A DNA stretch of 58,354 nucleotides from Microcoleus sp. EPA2 (GTDB taxonomy: Bacteria; Cyanobacteriota; Cyanobacteriia; Cyanobacteriales; Microcoleaceae). Shown in pieces: positions 47,892 to 57,456 of the stretch. The notes below the pieces were generated by a model, which made no database searches, was not told the DNA's origin, and saw nothing but the letters and a program-made list of their open reading frames with translations. A program made the position numbers and the translations under genes. Position 1 is the stretch's first letter. The number at the start of each line of letters is the position of its first letter. The stretch is taken from the NCBI GenBank assembly GCA_020882975.1, contig JAHRFD010000031.1, positions 1 to 58,354 on the forward strand, in the 5' to 3' direction.

Positions 47892-48499
47892 GTTGGTTCA
47901 ATTCCTTTACGCAAAATTTACCGTTGAAGACCCGCTGGAAGTCTGCCATCTTTCGATGCGGGGCAAAGCCTGAACCCCTATCTTCCGCATTACCAGAAGC
48001 GTTCGCTTTCTCCAGCATCCCCTACCCTCTGGATAATTCCGTTTTCCTTACGGTCAACCTACTCATGCCATCGACCTGGCTTGAGAATCCATAGGGTTTA
48101 TCGTGTTTCGTACATTTAACCTTCGACCGATTTGGGTTCCACCTATATTCCGGTGAGAGTTTCGCTCTCTCGTTACTAGCCACAAGGCGCTGCCAGTAAC
48201 CTACTCACTTGCCTTTTGGCTAGAGTGTATCAGCCTGATTTCACTCTTTAGACATAACGGAATCTACGGTGATTCACATAACGTTAACCCTTTTCAGTCT
48301 TCCCCTTGCCCTTTCACTGATTTGGGCTATCAGTTGCGGGGCTTTCATGCCTTGCATTCCAACAGGTTCATTACTTACTGCTGTTGTAGGCGGAGTGTGA
48401 CACTCTTTTATGTGGGGACGGAGAGAGAGAGTTCTCCGGGAGAGGCGGCTCTCCAGTTATTCAGCGCAGATGCGCCTAATGTACGACTTCACGTCGCAC

Positions 48500-48706
48500 T
48501 CCCTGATTATCCTGAGTTACCCGACGAACCGATAATGCTTTTGCTGCCCAAGAGCTTATCAGCAGTTTTTGGAGTCTGCGTACTAGCTTGACATCACCAC
48601 GATTAGACGCTTGATATATCCGTTTTTGCAACTTAAAGACGTTACGCTCTAGCTTTCGCCAGTTGATATCGCTCCATTCATACATCGGTTTTGTTGCCGT
48701 GTTCAT
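48500..48706 (-). CDS. Group II intron A reverse transcriptase, 5' exon
   Basis: 69 residues from ATG at 48706 (MNTATKPMYEWSDINWRKLE) to SVRRVTQDNQG, the conserved N-terminal segment of cyanobacterial intron RTs. The frame continues only a few codons into intron B. Joined to 46086 downward it gives a 605-residue protein of normal length for this family. Confidence 0.88.
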
Positions 48707-49368
48707 GACATTTACATTGCTACTTGTAGCTATACCATCCGCATTACCGTAAGTCCGTTAGCATATCCTCACCATTACAGTGAGGCGTTGGCTTCTGACT
48801 CAATCTCTACCACCTGTTACCTGGAAATCCAGATGTTTCGTCTTAGCTGACTGCTCGAAGTATTCGACCTCTCCGAGAGTAACCAGGTGGGTTACTTCGT
48901 TCCTCATAACCATTGGTTTGTTCCGTTAGGATGTCACCTCTTCACCGAGTTTTTGGGTAACGTAGGTATGTCGATTGAAATCCTCATACCGCCCTATACT
49001 AATGCCCATTTTGGGACTCCTAGCGCGTAAAGCCTTATTTCGCTAGTTCGCAGTAACGGTGATTCAGGCAGTGACTTCGCTTTCGCTATCCGTAGGAACT
49101 TGCTCACGGGATACCACTTTTAGGCTAGTAGTTCTTTCCGCTTTTATCTCCGCTTCACCGATTGATGGCTAGTCTCTACAGTGGGAGATATACTTTCACC
49201 TCTACGTCTGAGGGGCAGGACTTACCGTTTTCTAGGATACTAACGTTAACCTGCAAGGTTATGAAGTTGTCATCTACAAGGGATTAAAGTGCGAACTCAA
49301 TCCTCATGGATTACCCTGTAGAAGCCAGTCATCCCCCGATTTCTCAGTTTCGACTGAACGAATCGCAC

Positions 49369-49514
49369 TTCAATGCTGCATTATAGTCTCTATCCAAAAC
49401 AATGCCAAATTGATAGCAAATCTGGGTTCTTATGGAAAGAGTATTTTTAACTAGGGTTCCACAACTAGAAGATTCTTGACTGGTATATTTAGGTGGTAAA
49501 CGTCTGTTATTTGG
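49369..49514 (-). pseudogene. tnpB relic, 5' exon fragment (zinc-finger and RuvC-III region)
   Basis: 48 codons plus two bases: LPPKYTSQESSSCGTLVKNT, then LSIRTQICYQFGIVLDRDYN and AAL. This is the TnpB zinc finger and DRDxNAAxN (RuvC-III) region, but two of the four zinc cysteines are replaced (ESSSCG, CYQFG) and an in-frame stop lies just upstream at 49515. The element was therefore already decaying; intron A sits directly after the NAAL(N) codons. Confidence 0.75.
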
Positions 49515-49544
49515 TTACAATACGCTTCTAGCTTGCAGGTTTTC

Positions 49545-49988
49545 ATGTCTATTCGTCAAGTTTTCGAGCAATCAATTGAAATTCGCGCTGCTGCTACCTT
49601 GGTGGAGCGCTGTATCGCCGATCGCACTTTAATGCACCAGTGGCTCAATCCATTGCTCCGCTGCGAGCCTATCGGCGAATGGGATACTGCTGTCGGAAGT
49701 CGCAGCCTATTTATCATAAAAATTCCGGTTTGGCAACCCACTTTAGAGAGTGTAGTTTTGGAGCGAGAACCGGGTTTAATTGTCTGGGGGTTTGATGGAT
49801 TTTTTCAAGGGTGCGATCGCTGGGAATGTCAACCACAAATCCAAGGCACACTTTTGATCAACCGCTTTGAATTTGAGATTCCCAATAAGTTAATTCGATT
49901 TGGTTTCCATCGCTTTGCAGCCCCTTGGACTCAGAAAGACATGAAAGACCAACTTCGTCGCCTCAAACGAGTAGCCGAGCAATTATAA
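49545..49988 (+). CDS. SRPBCC-family (polyketide cyclase/START-like) protein
   Basis: 147-residue protein from the ATG at 49545 (an in-frame TTG lies at 49533). N-terminal VFEQSIEIRAAATLVERCIA and HQWLNPLLRCEPIGEW, beta-strand-rich centre and a C-terminal helix (QKDMKDQLRRLKRVAEQL) fit the SRPBCC ligand-binding fold. Members bind lipids, hormones or polyketides; no ligand can be proposed. A small hairpin with T tract follows. Confidence 0.82.
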   Translation: MSIRQVFEQSIEIRAAATLVERCIADRTLMHQWLNPLLRCEPIGEWDTAVGSRSLFIIKIPVWQPTLESVVLEREPGLIVWGFDGFFQGCDRWECQPQIQGTLLINRFEFEIPNKLIRFGFHRFAAPWTQKDMKDQLRRLKRVAEQL

Positions 49989-50074
49989 CAGAAGCAACAA
50001 ACAAGAAACTGGGGAGCATCGGAGAGCCAGAGAAAAGACGATCGATTACCAATGCTCAATTCCCCATTTCCCCG

Positions 50075-50096
50075 GCCCGCTAACTGGGCTTTTTTA
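50075..50096 (+). terminator. Terminator after the SRPBCC gene
   Basis: gccc-gctaact-gggc followed by six T. It is a short stem, and it overlaps the stop of the convergent DUF1400 gene. Confidence 0.5.
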
Positions 50097-50780
50097 CTTC
50101 ATACTCCCCGATGAATTGGGCTGACAAATCATTTGTCTGGCCGAATTCAACGCTTGACCAGCAGTGCCTTGCAAAGCCGGTGAATTGTTATACATTGCCT
50201 GCAAATCTTGCATATCTTTCATCACCCGCTGATAGACAGCCATAGCTTGATTTCCATCTACTTCCAAAGCCGAAGGGGTGTAATTTTGCATCACTTCGAT
50301 CAAGGATATTTTGCCATCTTTGGAAGCTCCGACTAAAGCATCTCGCAGGGCCGGAGCGCTTTGAGCGCGAGTTGCGGGTGTATAAGCTACTTCGCCCAAT
50401 TGTTTCAAAACAATTTCCCCGAAGTAGGAATTTGCGAGCCGCGTTACTAATTGAGAGTCTAAAGCTACTTCTCGCGTTAATATTTCTCGCACTGATTCAG
50501 GAGTTTGTTTCGCCAGACTGAGAACGCTTTGCAGTTGAGGAGAGGGTTTGCCAGTTTGTGTAAAGCTTTGCAAGTCGGCTAGGGGTAAAGTGACATCAAC
50601 AGCGCCATATTTGACTGTAACTGTTTCTAATGCCAAAGCCTTACCACTGCTTAGGAATACTGCACTTGTTCCTAACAAAAGTGCCAAACCTAATGATAAA
50701 GACTTTGACATTCTCTTTGTTAAATGGGCTGACTGCCGGCGCATTCCATCGAGATAACCTGATTGAAACTGAAAGTTCAT
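50094..50780 (-). CDS. DUF1400-domain exported protein
   Basis: 228 residues from the ATG at 50780 (MNFQFQSGYLDGMRRQ); Met codons at 50744 and 50711 are alternatives, the last giving a tight signal peptide (SKSLSLGLALLLGTSAVFL). After the signal comes ALALETVTVKYGAVDVTLPL and ADLQSFTQTGKPSPQL, the DUF1400 domain that in cyanobacteria often precedes an alpha/beta hydrolase; here the hydrolase is absent. Function is unknown. The 315-base upstream gap has no gene recognised. Confidence 0.8.
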   Translation of the reverse strand: MNFQFQSGYLDGMRRQSAHLTKRMSKSLSLGLALLLGTSAVFLSSGKALALETVTVKYGAVDVTLPLADLQSFTQTGKPSPQLQSVLSLAKQTPESVREILTREVALDSQLVTRLANSYFGEIVLKQLGEVAYTPATRAQSAPALRDALVGASKDGKISLIEVMQNYTPSALEVDGNQAMAVYQRVMKDMQDLQAMYNNSPALQGTAGQALNSARQMICQPNSSGSMK

Positions 50781-51095
50781 GGTTTTTTGCCTGTTTACGT
50801 CAAAATACTTTTTTGAGCGATCGTCTCTGTGGGTGTCAATCTGAAAAATAGATTTAGGAGTTAACCCAAGAATATTTGATTTTACAGTGATGTCAAGGAA
50901 TTTTAACCTCTCATCAGATAGGTGTCCATTTGTCACTTATATGTTAATTCACCACTTTACCTATTTTCCTCCATTGGTTATATATCTTTGCAAAACTTTT
51001 GACCCTCCGGGTATGACAACACGGGGTGGTCAGGACAAATTGTATAAAATCTACATCCACGTTAATCTAGGGACGATCGCTCCTGCAACTTGGGA

Positions 51096-51920
51096 TCACA
51101 TATCCCAATCAAGCCGATCGAGTAATTGGCGAATTCTAGGAGCATCAGGAGCATTAGGAGCATTTCTCAGGTATACTTCCAAATCGTGACGTGCTTCTGC
51201 CAAGCGCCCCAGTTGATAGTACAGAATTCCGCGATCGCGCCTTTCTCCCAAGGCATCTGGAAACAGCAGTAAAATTCCTTCGATCGCCCTGAGCACCCTC
51301 CTAGCATCTTGCTGTTGCAAATAAATCGCCTTCAGATTTCCCAGCATTCGCGCCAATAATTGCCGGGGACTGACTGCGGCGAGAAATGCCGGCTGCAACT
51401 CCATAGTTTGACCATAAATTAGAGAAATTCTCTCTTGACAATCTTCTGTAAATAAAATCTCACCGCCGTTAAACGCATCAACAAAAATTCCAGCCTCTTC
51501 AAAATCTGGCTTAATTAAAAAATGTCCTGGCATCCCAATTCCCACCATGGGAAAATCAATCCGCTTGGCAACTTCCAAATAAACCAAAGACAAAGAGATA
51601 GGAATACCCATACGGCGATCGATCACTTGATTCAAAAAACTATTACGGGGGTCATAATAATCCGCATCATTGCCCGCAAATCTCAAATCCTCATATAAGT
51701 AACGGTTCATAGTTTGAATGATGCGGAGGGGATAATTTTGTGCCGGCAGGCGATCGCGAACTTCATCCGCCATGTCGTCCAAGGCATTGAGATATTCCTG
51801 TGTCTCTAAGTTGGGATATTCTTCTAAAGCTATATACAAAGCAGCTTTTGCCAGATCTATCGAATTATCTGGTTGATTAATTTCTAAATGAAATAGTTGT
51901 CGCGCTCTGGGGAAATCCAT
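51096..51920 (-). CDS. SirB1-family (transglutaminase-like and TPR) protein
   Basis: 274-residue protein: the core RRMGIPISLSLVYLEVAKRI and VGIGMPGHFLIK is the SirB1/YchA transglutaminase-like fold; the usual Cys nucleophile is not evident. A C-terminal TPR-like helix pair (ALGERRDRGILYYQLGRLAE, ARHDLEVYLRN) follows. Function is unknown; in many bacteria it neighbours RF-1 methylation genes, not seen here. Confidence 0.85.
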   Translation of the reverse strand: MDFPRARQLFHLEINQPDNSIDLAKAALYIALEEYPNLETQEYLNALDDMADEVRDRLPAQNYPLRIIQTMNRYLYEDLRFAGNDADYYDPRNSFLNQVIDRRMGIPISLSLVYLEVAKRIDFPMVGIGMPGHFLIKPDFEEAGIFVDAFNGGEILFTEDCQERISLIYGQTMELQPAFLAAVSPRQLLARMLGNLKAIYLQQQDARRVLRAIEGILLLFPDALGERRDRGILYYQLGRLAEARHDLEVYLRNAPNAPDAPRIRQLLDRLDWDM

Positions 51921-51947
51921 TTTTATTATTGATTTAAAGGCTCTACT

Positions 51948-52124
51948 CTAATTATTTTTATCAAAATCAGCAACTATTTTTAATAAACCTTCACGATAGA
52001 TAATTTTGCCATCAGCATTGATATGAACACCAAAATTATATTTAAAAAAATAGAAAAAAATGTGAGGGTATTTTTCATGTTGTATTTTAAAATTACAAAT
52101 TTTAAATTCCGTGACTCTTACCAA
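51948..52124 (-). CDS. Possible 58-residue ORF after mutL
   Basis: A minus-strand frame opens with TTG at 52124, overlapping the mutL 3' end in another frame, and ends with TAG at 51948. The product is Phe/Lys-rich and its C-terminal half (NFGVHINADGKIIYREGLLK) looks protein-like. There is no clear ribosome-binding site, and it may be a gene remnant. No family is recognised. Confidence 0.3.
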   Translation of the reverse strand: MVRVTEFKICNFKIQHEKYPHIFFYFFKYNFGVHINADGKIIYREGLLKIVADFDKNN

Positions 52125-53868
52125 TCACCCAATTGCGCCGAAAAATCCGAGCCAAAGTCGATTCTTCCAAAGCAAAATAGATTGGGCGGCCGTGAGGACA
52201 AGTGCGAGGATTCCGAGTTTTTTGCCATTCATTCAACAAATTTTGCATTTCACCCAAGGTTAAAGGAGTACCATTGCGAAGGGCACTACGACAAGCAGTA
52301 GCAACTTGAGCTGCTTGCAAATCGGCTACTTTACTGAGTTCAAAAATAGCATCTCTACAGTCATCTCGCTCGGCTAACAAGGCAGGAACTTCCCGCACCG
52401 CCCATAGCTGTTCGCCAAAAATTTCGACCTCTAAACCTAAGCGAGACAAATTCTCAATTTGCAAAGCCGATAATTGACTGAAAATTAGGGGTTTTTCTAG
52501 AGTTTTTAACTGCCAAGCAGCGCATAATTGCTCGTACAAAACACGCTCGTGAGCGATGTGTTGTTCTACTAACCACATTCCGCTCCGATGTTCCGCTACA
52601 ATATAAGTATGGTGAACTTGAGCGATCGCCCTCAATTCCATCAATCCTATGGGATGAGCTGTTACCTGTTCGTCGTCGTCATTGAGTTCCCTAGACATCC
52701 CCAGATTATAAGTACCTTTTTGTTCTGATGCTTTGAGCAATTTTTCCACTCGATCGGGAATAGTCGGCTGCGGCAAAACATCTTCATTCAACTCCAAAGC
52801 ACGAGCAATTGCCGCTCTAACTTGTGCTTGCCAAAAACTAGGATCTTGCAAATAAATTTCCACCTTAGCTGGGTGTCGATTCCAGTCAATTTCCGAGGGA
52901 GAAATTTGCAGGTGAATAAAACACAGAGGATAGCGATCGCGCGGACAAGTACGAGCAAAGGCGCTGAGAATAGTTTGCTCCAATTCTGGCGATCGCACCA
53001 CCCGCCGATTCACCGCCACCTTCACCCAATCCGGGCGTCTGCGATGACAGCGATCGGGCAAACCAATTACTAACTCCAATTTATTGCTATGGGGAACCGA
53101 GGGCAAATTTACCTTTAAATACTGCAAATCATGCAAACGCACTCCCCGCACAAATTGAGGTAAAATTTGTTTTGTTGTGAGACCGGGAGTTATCTGAAAA
53201 CAAGGAGTATTTGCTTGTCGCAACTGCCAATTGACTTGAGGGTGACAAAGAGCAATTTGCTGAATAATTAATTGTACCGATCGCATTTGGTGTGCCGGTG
53301 CCAAAAAGCCACGACGGACTGGCCAATTGCCAAACAAGTTACTAACTGTCACCACCGTCCCTGGAGCGATCGCAATTGTTTCCACCTCCACAGGTTCCCC
53401 AGCGCCATCGTAAACTACCCGCCAGCCCGATCGACCATTTTCTATTTTCCCCTTGGATGCAGAGAGATTTTCAACAGCCAGATGTTCTGGATTTTCATCT
53501 AAATCGGCGAATCCCAAATCCTTTGTTCTGCTCAAGATTTCCAAAGAACCCAACTGAGCCAAACTATGCAAAGCTTCACCACGAAACCCCAAAGTAGCAA
53601 TTTTGTAAAGGTCTGCTTCAGTGCTAATTTTGCTGGTACTATGAGCAGAAGCAGCCTGGTGCAAATTTTTCAAATCCATTCCCGTACCATTATCTGCAAC
53701 TTGCACTCGCCACTGTTGGGGCCATACAGAAACAATTATGCGAGTTGCGCCAGCATCCAGAGAATTTTCCACTAATTCTCGCACCGCAGCAGCCATCGAG
53801 TCAATTACCTCACCGGCGGCAATTAAATCGATCACTTCTGGGGGTAAAGTTTGAATACTAAGTGGCAT
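52102..53868 (-). CDS. mutL: DNA mismatch repair protein MutL
   Basis: 588-residue GHKL ATPase: AAGEVIDSMAAAVRELVENS with LDAGAT, DNGTGMDL, then TLGFRGEALHSLAQL and GTVVTVSNLFGNWPVRRGFL. The C-terminal dimerisation/endonuclease domain has EQHIAHERVLYEQL (a variant of the DQHA-x2-E-x4-E metal site) and TCPHGRPIYFAL, the conserved C-P-H-G-R-P. It is therefore a nicking-type MutL as in bacteria lacking MutH. Confidence 0.96.
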   Translation of the reverse strand: MPLSIQTLPPEVIDLIAAGEVIDSMAAAVRELVENSLDAGATRIIVSVWPQQWRVQVADNGTGMDLKNLHQAASAHSTSKISTEADLYKIATLGFRGEALHSLAQLGSLEILSRTKDLGFADLDENPEHLAVENLSASKGKIENGRSGWRVVYDGAGEPVEVETIAIAPGTVVTVSNLFGNWPVRRGFLAPAHQMRSVQLIIQQIALCHPQVNWQLRQANTPCFQITPGLTTKQILPQFVRGVRLHDLQYLKVNLPSVPHSNKLELVIGLPDRCHRRRPDWVKVAVNRRVVRSPELEQTILSAFARTCPRDRYPLCFIHLQISPSEIDWNRHPAKVEIYLQDPSFWQAQVRAAIARALELNEDVLPQPTIPDRVEKLLKASEQKGTYNLGMSRELNDDDEQVTAHPIGLMELRAIAQVHHTYIVAEHRSGMWLVEQHIAHERVLYEQLCAAWQLKTLEKPLIFSQLSALQIENLSRLGLEVEIFGEQLWAVREVPALLAERDDCRDAIFELSKVADLQAAQVATACRSALRNGTPLTLGEMQNLLNEWQKTRNPRTCPHGRPIYFALEESTLARIFRRNWVIGKSHGI

Positions 53869-53918
53869 TATAATTTTAGCTATTCCTCAACTCAATTATA
53901 CTTCATTTTGCCCTTCAT

Positions 53919-55013
53919 TTAACTTAGGTTTTTAGGCAAACGAATATAAAAAGTTGTACCTTTATTATCTTCCGAATCGTAGGTAATTTCCCCTTTGTGA
54001 GCATCAACCATCGACTTAGCAATCGCCGTTCCCAAACCAGTACCCGTGCGCTTTCCATAGGTCACAAAAGGTTCAAATAATTTTTCCTTAATTGCCCGCG
54101 GAATACCAGGTCCATTATCGTAAATGCTAATTTCTGCCCAGTCCTCACTTTCTGTGACAGTAATCTCTACACGACCCCCTCGTCCCCCAAAAGCTTCCAC
54201 AGCATTGCCCACTAAATTTTGCAAAACGCGCAAAATTTTATTTTCGTCAGCCAGCACTATCACTTCTGTTATCCGTATTACCAACTCTACTTTTGCCGCT
54301 TCAAAATAAACCCTATTCAATTTTTCAAATTGTTGCAAAGTCTGGATCAGATTAATTGGTTTTTTATGCAAAACAGAATTGCCACGAGAAAATTCTAATA
54401 CTTCCTCTGCCATGCCCAACATTCGCTGAACCTGCAATTGAATCAGGTCGCACCATTCCTGAGTTTCCTCGTCCTGGTGAATTTCTTTGAGCATTTCACT
54501 TGAGAGTTTAATTCCTGTAAAAGGACTTTTGAAATCGTGAATAATTGTACTCACCATTTCTCCGACCAAGACCATTTTTTGTTTGTGTACAAACTGGTTC
54601 ACATACTGATCCGTTGTGTCCCGCAAATTTTGAACAATAAAGCTAAAAATTTGCAGCACGGAAGTTCCTTTGCTAAAATGAAGTGTATCTATGAGTTCTG
54701 TGCGAGATATTTTGGCTAAAGTTGAGCCTGCAATGGCTAAGGCCCTCGCACTGCGCGGCTGTCCGTCTAAAACTCCGAGTTCCCCAAAAAAGTCATCCGG
54801 TTTAGCTAGAGCAACAGTTTGATGTTTATTGTTGTCAATCCGTTTGCTAAAGTTGACTTCACCTTCTAAGACTAGATATAAGAAATCCGCTGGATCTCCT
54901 TCCTCAAAAACCAGGGTTTCTTGGGCAAAATTCTCCAATATCGCTATTTTGCACAGGTGCGCGGCTTGTTCGGGTTCAAAGTAGGACATAAATCGATGAG
55001 AGGCCAAATCCAT
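53919..55013 (-). CDS. Cyclic-nucleotide-binding-domain histidine kinase
   Basis: 364 residues: an N-terminal cNMP-binding beta-roll (residues about 10-125; VFEEGDPADFLYLVLEGEVN, GELGVLDGQPRSARA), then HisKA with the candidate His in VSTIIHDFKSPFTGIKLSSE, and HATPase_c with NLVGNAVEAF, IYDNGPGIPRAIKEKLFEPF and GTGLGTAIAKSMVDAHKG. It is a cytosolic two-component sensor; ligand (cAMP or cGMP) and partner regulator are unknown. No response regulator is adjacent. Confidence 0.9.
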   Translation of the reverse strand: MDLASHRFMSYFEPEQAAHLCKIAILENFAQETLVFEEGDPADFLYLVLEGEVNFSKRIDNNKHQTVALAKPDDFFGELGVLDGQPRSARALAIAGSTLAKISRTELIDTLHFSKGTSVLQIFSFIVQNLRDTTDQYVNQFVHKQKMVLVGEMVSTIIHDFKSPFTGIKLSSEMLKEIHQDEETQEWCDLIQLQVQRMLGMAEEVLEFSRGNSVLHKKPINLIQTLQQFEKLNRVYFEAAKVELVIRITEVIVLADENKILRVLQNLVGNAVEAFGGRGGRVEITVTESEDWAEISIYDNGPGIPRAIKEKLFEPFVTYGKRTGTGLGTAIAKSMVDAHKGEITYDSEDNKGTTFYIRLPKNLS

Positions 55014-55123
55014 GTGAAAATACCACCTGAAGCTTAATCTAAACAGTTTCTTTTTTATATCTTCTCTTATTCCTCGAATTTAATTGCAGATCAACTTTTA
55101 GTTTAAAAATTTTTATTAAAAAA

Positions 55124-56302
55124 TTAACTATACTGACTCAGAGCGATCGCCGCATTCTGACCCCCAAAGCCAAAACTCAAACCAACCGCATTTCTCACTT
55201 TGGTCGATCGCGCACAGCGCACAAAATCTAATTCAAATCCCGGTTGGCGCATTCCGGTGCAAGGTAACAATATCTGCTGTTTGATACTCATTAAACAAAA
55301 AGCTATACCCAAAGCTCCCGAAGCTCCCAAAGTATGTCCCGTCCCCCCTTTAGTCGAACTAACAGCAACTCCGAAAGGAAACAACTTGTGAATTAACAGT
55401 GCTTCGTGTTGGTCATTTAACTCCGTTGCAGTGCCGTGAGCGTGAATGTAATCGATGTCAAACGTTGATAAATTGCTCCGTTTCAAACATTGATTTACCG
55501 CGGCGATCGCACTTTTTCCTCCTATTTCCGGCGCATTACCATAACACGCATCATTTGTCAAGCCAAAACCCGAAACTCTGCCGTAAATTTGAACACCGCG
55601 AGCCATTGCCACATCCGCCGATTCCAATACAAATAAAGCCCCACCTTCGCCAAGTACCAACCCTTCCCGGTCTCGATCGAAGGGATAGCAACCAGTTGTT
55701 GCCAAAGCACCCATCCGGTTAAATCCAGTCAGAGTTAAGGGTGTGATGGGCGCTTCCACAGCACCTGCGATCGCCCTCTGACACAGACCAGTTTGGATTA
55801 ACTCAATAGCTTGGGAGATCGACCAAATACCAGTCGCACAAGCCGCCATCGGCGCCAGCACCGGCCCGGTAGAACCAATTGCTCTGGCCACCGCGATCGC
55901 CCCCATGTGAGGCAAAAAATGCACAAATTCAGAATGAGGAATCGGGAATTCCCTTCCTTCTTCCTTCTGACTTCCCCATACTGGGGTAAGGGGGGGTCTT
56001 CTGACTTCTGTTAACAACAGTTCCAAATTGGCTTGAAAACCACGGCTAGAGCCGATCGCAATTCCACAATCAGGAAGTGGCAAAGTCAAATTAGCATCTT
56101 GCAAAGCATCTGCCAAAACCCGTCGCATTAAAGTTATTAAATCCGCCGGTCTTGAATCAATTAAACCCAGAGGTCGAGGTTGAAGTTCTAAAAAAGGTTG
56201 ATATTCTTCAATTCCCGACTCCCCAACTAACAGTTTTTTCCAGCTAGTTTCCAGAGAGCCTAAAGCAGAAACTAAACCAATTCCAGTAACAACAACATCC
56301 AT
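55124..56302 (-). CDS. Beta-ketoacyl-ACP synthase (KAS II-like)
   Basis: 392-residue thiolase-fold enzyme: start MDVVVTGIGLVSALG, active-site Cys in APMAACATGIWSISQAIEL, His residues in HAHGTATELND and KGGTGHTLGASGALGIAF. FabF-like chemistry is expected (Claisen extension of acyl-ACP). Residues about 99-125 (VRRPPLTPVWGSQKEEGREF, then PIPHSEF) look foreign and correspond to intergenic-type repeat DNA read in frame. No acyl carrier protein or other fatty acid gene is adjacent, so a primary or a specialised role is undecided. Confidence 0.87.
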   Translation of the reverse strand: MDVVVTGIGLVSALGSLETSWKKLLVGESGIEEYQPFLELQPRPLGLIDSRPADLITLMRRVLADALQDANLTLPLPDCGIAIGSSRGFQANLELLLTEVRRPPLTPVWGSQKEEGREFPIPHSEFVHFLPHMGAIAVARAIGSTGPVLAPMAACATGIWSISQAIELIQTGLCQRAIAGAVEAPITPLTLTGFNRMGALATTGCYPFDRDREGLVLGEGGALFVLESADVAMARGVQIYGRVSGFGLTNDACYGNAPEIGGKSAIAAVNQCLKRSNLSTFDIDYIHAHGTATELNDQHEALLIHKLFPFGVAVSSTKGGTGHTLGASGALGIAFCLMSIKQQILLPCTGMRQPGFELDFVRCARSTKVRNAVGLSFGFGGQNAAIALSQYS

Positions 56303-56339
56303 AAATTAAAGGCTGGGTTTTGGCAAAAATTAGAAAGTA

Positions 56340-56428
56340 GACAGCAGAAAGCATTTGCCGAACTCATGAATACTGACTACTAACTAATGACTCATGACTA
56401 AGGACGAATAACTACTAACTACTGCCAA
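56340..56428. repeat. actaactaatgactcatgac simple repeats
   Basis: Runs of actactaactaatgactcat and aactactaactactgccaac type belong to the same short-repeat family as 16048-16325. They fill the gap between the ketosynthase and the cyclophilin genes. Confidence 0.6.
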
Positions 56429-57220
56429 CTAACTAACAGCCTTAAAATTTTCCAAACCTTGAGTCACCGTAGCTTTCTCAATGCGATCGCCAGCCTCAAT
56501 CTTATCAACCACATCCATCCCTTGCTTGACATAGCCAAAAACCGCATAGCTACCGTCCAAAAAAGATACATCCGTCAAAGTAAAATAAAACTGCGAAGAA
56601 GCCGAATCAGGAGCATTCGATCTAGCCATAGCCACAGCCCCACGACTATGCACCAAAACAGGTTTCTCAGTAACCCTAGCTTGCTCAAACGTCACGCTGT
56701 AAGTAGGACTTTTCGCACCTTTAGCTTTAATTTCCAGAGGAATATATCTTTCCTGAGAAGTTTTCGGGTCAATAAAACCACCAGTTCCCAACCGCTCAGA
56801 AGGGAATTTAGGATCTTTCCCCTGGGGGTCGCCACCTTGAACTACAAAAGGCTGAGGTTCCCGTACTACGCGGTGAAATACCAGCCCATCGTAGACACCT
56901 TTCTGAACCAAATCCACAAAATTGCCCGCAGTAATCGGAGCATTTGTACCGTCAAGTTCGATCGTAATTGGCGCTCCTTTAACCGTCATCACCACCGTTG
57001 CTTTTCCTTCCAAACGAGGCAAGTTACTAAATTGCGAACTAGCACCCACAACAGCAGGAGACGGAGACGGAGACAAAGAAATACTTTCACCAGATACCGG
57101 ATTCGGTGTGGGAGTAGAATTCGCGGGAGTGGAAGTACCACATCCACCTACAAAAAGGGCACCAATGATTAAAATTGAGAAAAACCACTGCTGAATTCGG
57201 ATTTCCATTTTCACTTTCAC
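56429..57220 (-). CDS. Cyclophilin-type peptidyl-prolyl isomerase, lipoprotein
   Basis: 263 residues with an N-terminal membrane segment and lipobox (LFVGGC, Cys about residue 27), a Pro/Ser/Thr-rich linker ([17 protein letters not shown]) and a cyclophilin domain: [60 protein letters not shown]. It should assist folding in the periplasm or on the membrane. A second Met at codon 5 is an alternative start. Confidence 0.9.
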   Translation of the reverse strand: MKVKMEIRIQQWFFSILIIGALFVGGCGTSTPANSTPTPNPVSGESISLSPSPSPAVVGASSQFSNLPRLEGKATVVMTVKGAPITIELDGTNAPITAGNFVDLVQKGVYDGLVFHRVVREPQPFVVQGGDPQGKDPKFPSERLGTGGFIDPKTSQERYIPLEIKAKGAKSPTYSVTFEQARVTEKPVLVHSRGAVAMARSNAPDSASSQFYFTLTDVSFLDGSYAVFGYVKQGMDVVDKIEAGDRIEKATVTQGLENFKAVS

Positions 57221-57456
57221 TTGATTAAAAACTTGGCAACTAGAGATATTAGACCAAAAACTTAGAAATTGCTAATTGACACTCCCTAGCATAAAACTGA
57301 GGAATCGGAACATTCTGTTTCCTCCCCCTGGTGAAGGGGGATGGGAGGCTCGGCCGTTTGATTTTAAGGTAAATTATCGTTTTGCAGGGGTACTGGATGG
57401 TCAGTGCTTACCCCCCACTTACCAATCCCAAATCTCAAATCTCAAATCTAAAATTC

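Larger units (their letters stand above)
46087..48499 (-). mobile_element. Group II intron B (inner), 2413 bp, inserted in the RT gene of intron A
   Basis: The 5' end is gtgcgacgtgaagtcgtac at 48499; the 3' end is ...ttacccgac at 46087, a Y-ending group II terminus. Domain V lies at 46129-46162; domain VI is gaggaggacgcg...gttcctcctta. Removing it joins VTQDNQG to KKTAGVDG in frame. Its own RT gene is intact. Confidence 0.92.
44385..49368 (-). mobile_element. Group II intron A (outer), 4984 bp including intron B
   Basis: The 5' end is gtgcgattcg at 49368; the 3' end is ...cactgac at 44385. Domain V is visible at 44421-44453 (gagcggaatgatgggaaac and its closing gttccgtt) and domain VI follows (gcagtggaggg...ctccttcactgac). 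The RT/HNH ORF sits in domain IV but is split by intron B. Excision restores the tnpB relic frame exactly. The 5' non-coding part 48707-49368 would hold domains I-III. Confidence 0.88.

Noticed and set aside
48322..48591. 89-codon plus-strand frame
   Set aside because: It overlaps intron B 5' structural RNA and the RT 5' exon on the other strand. No protein character is seen.
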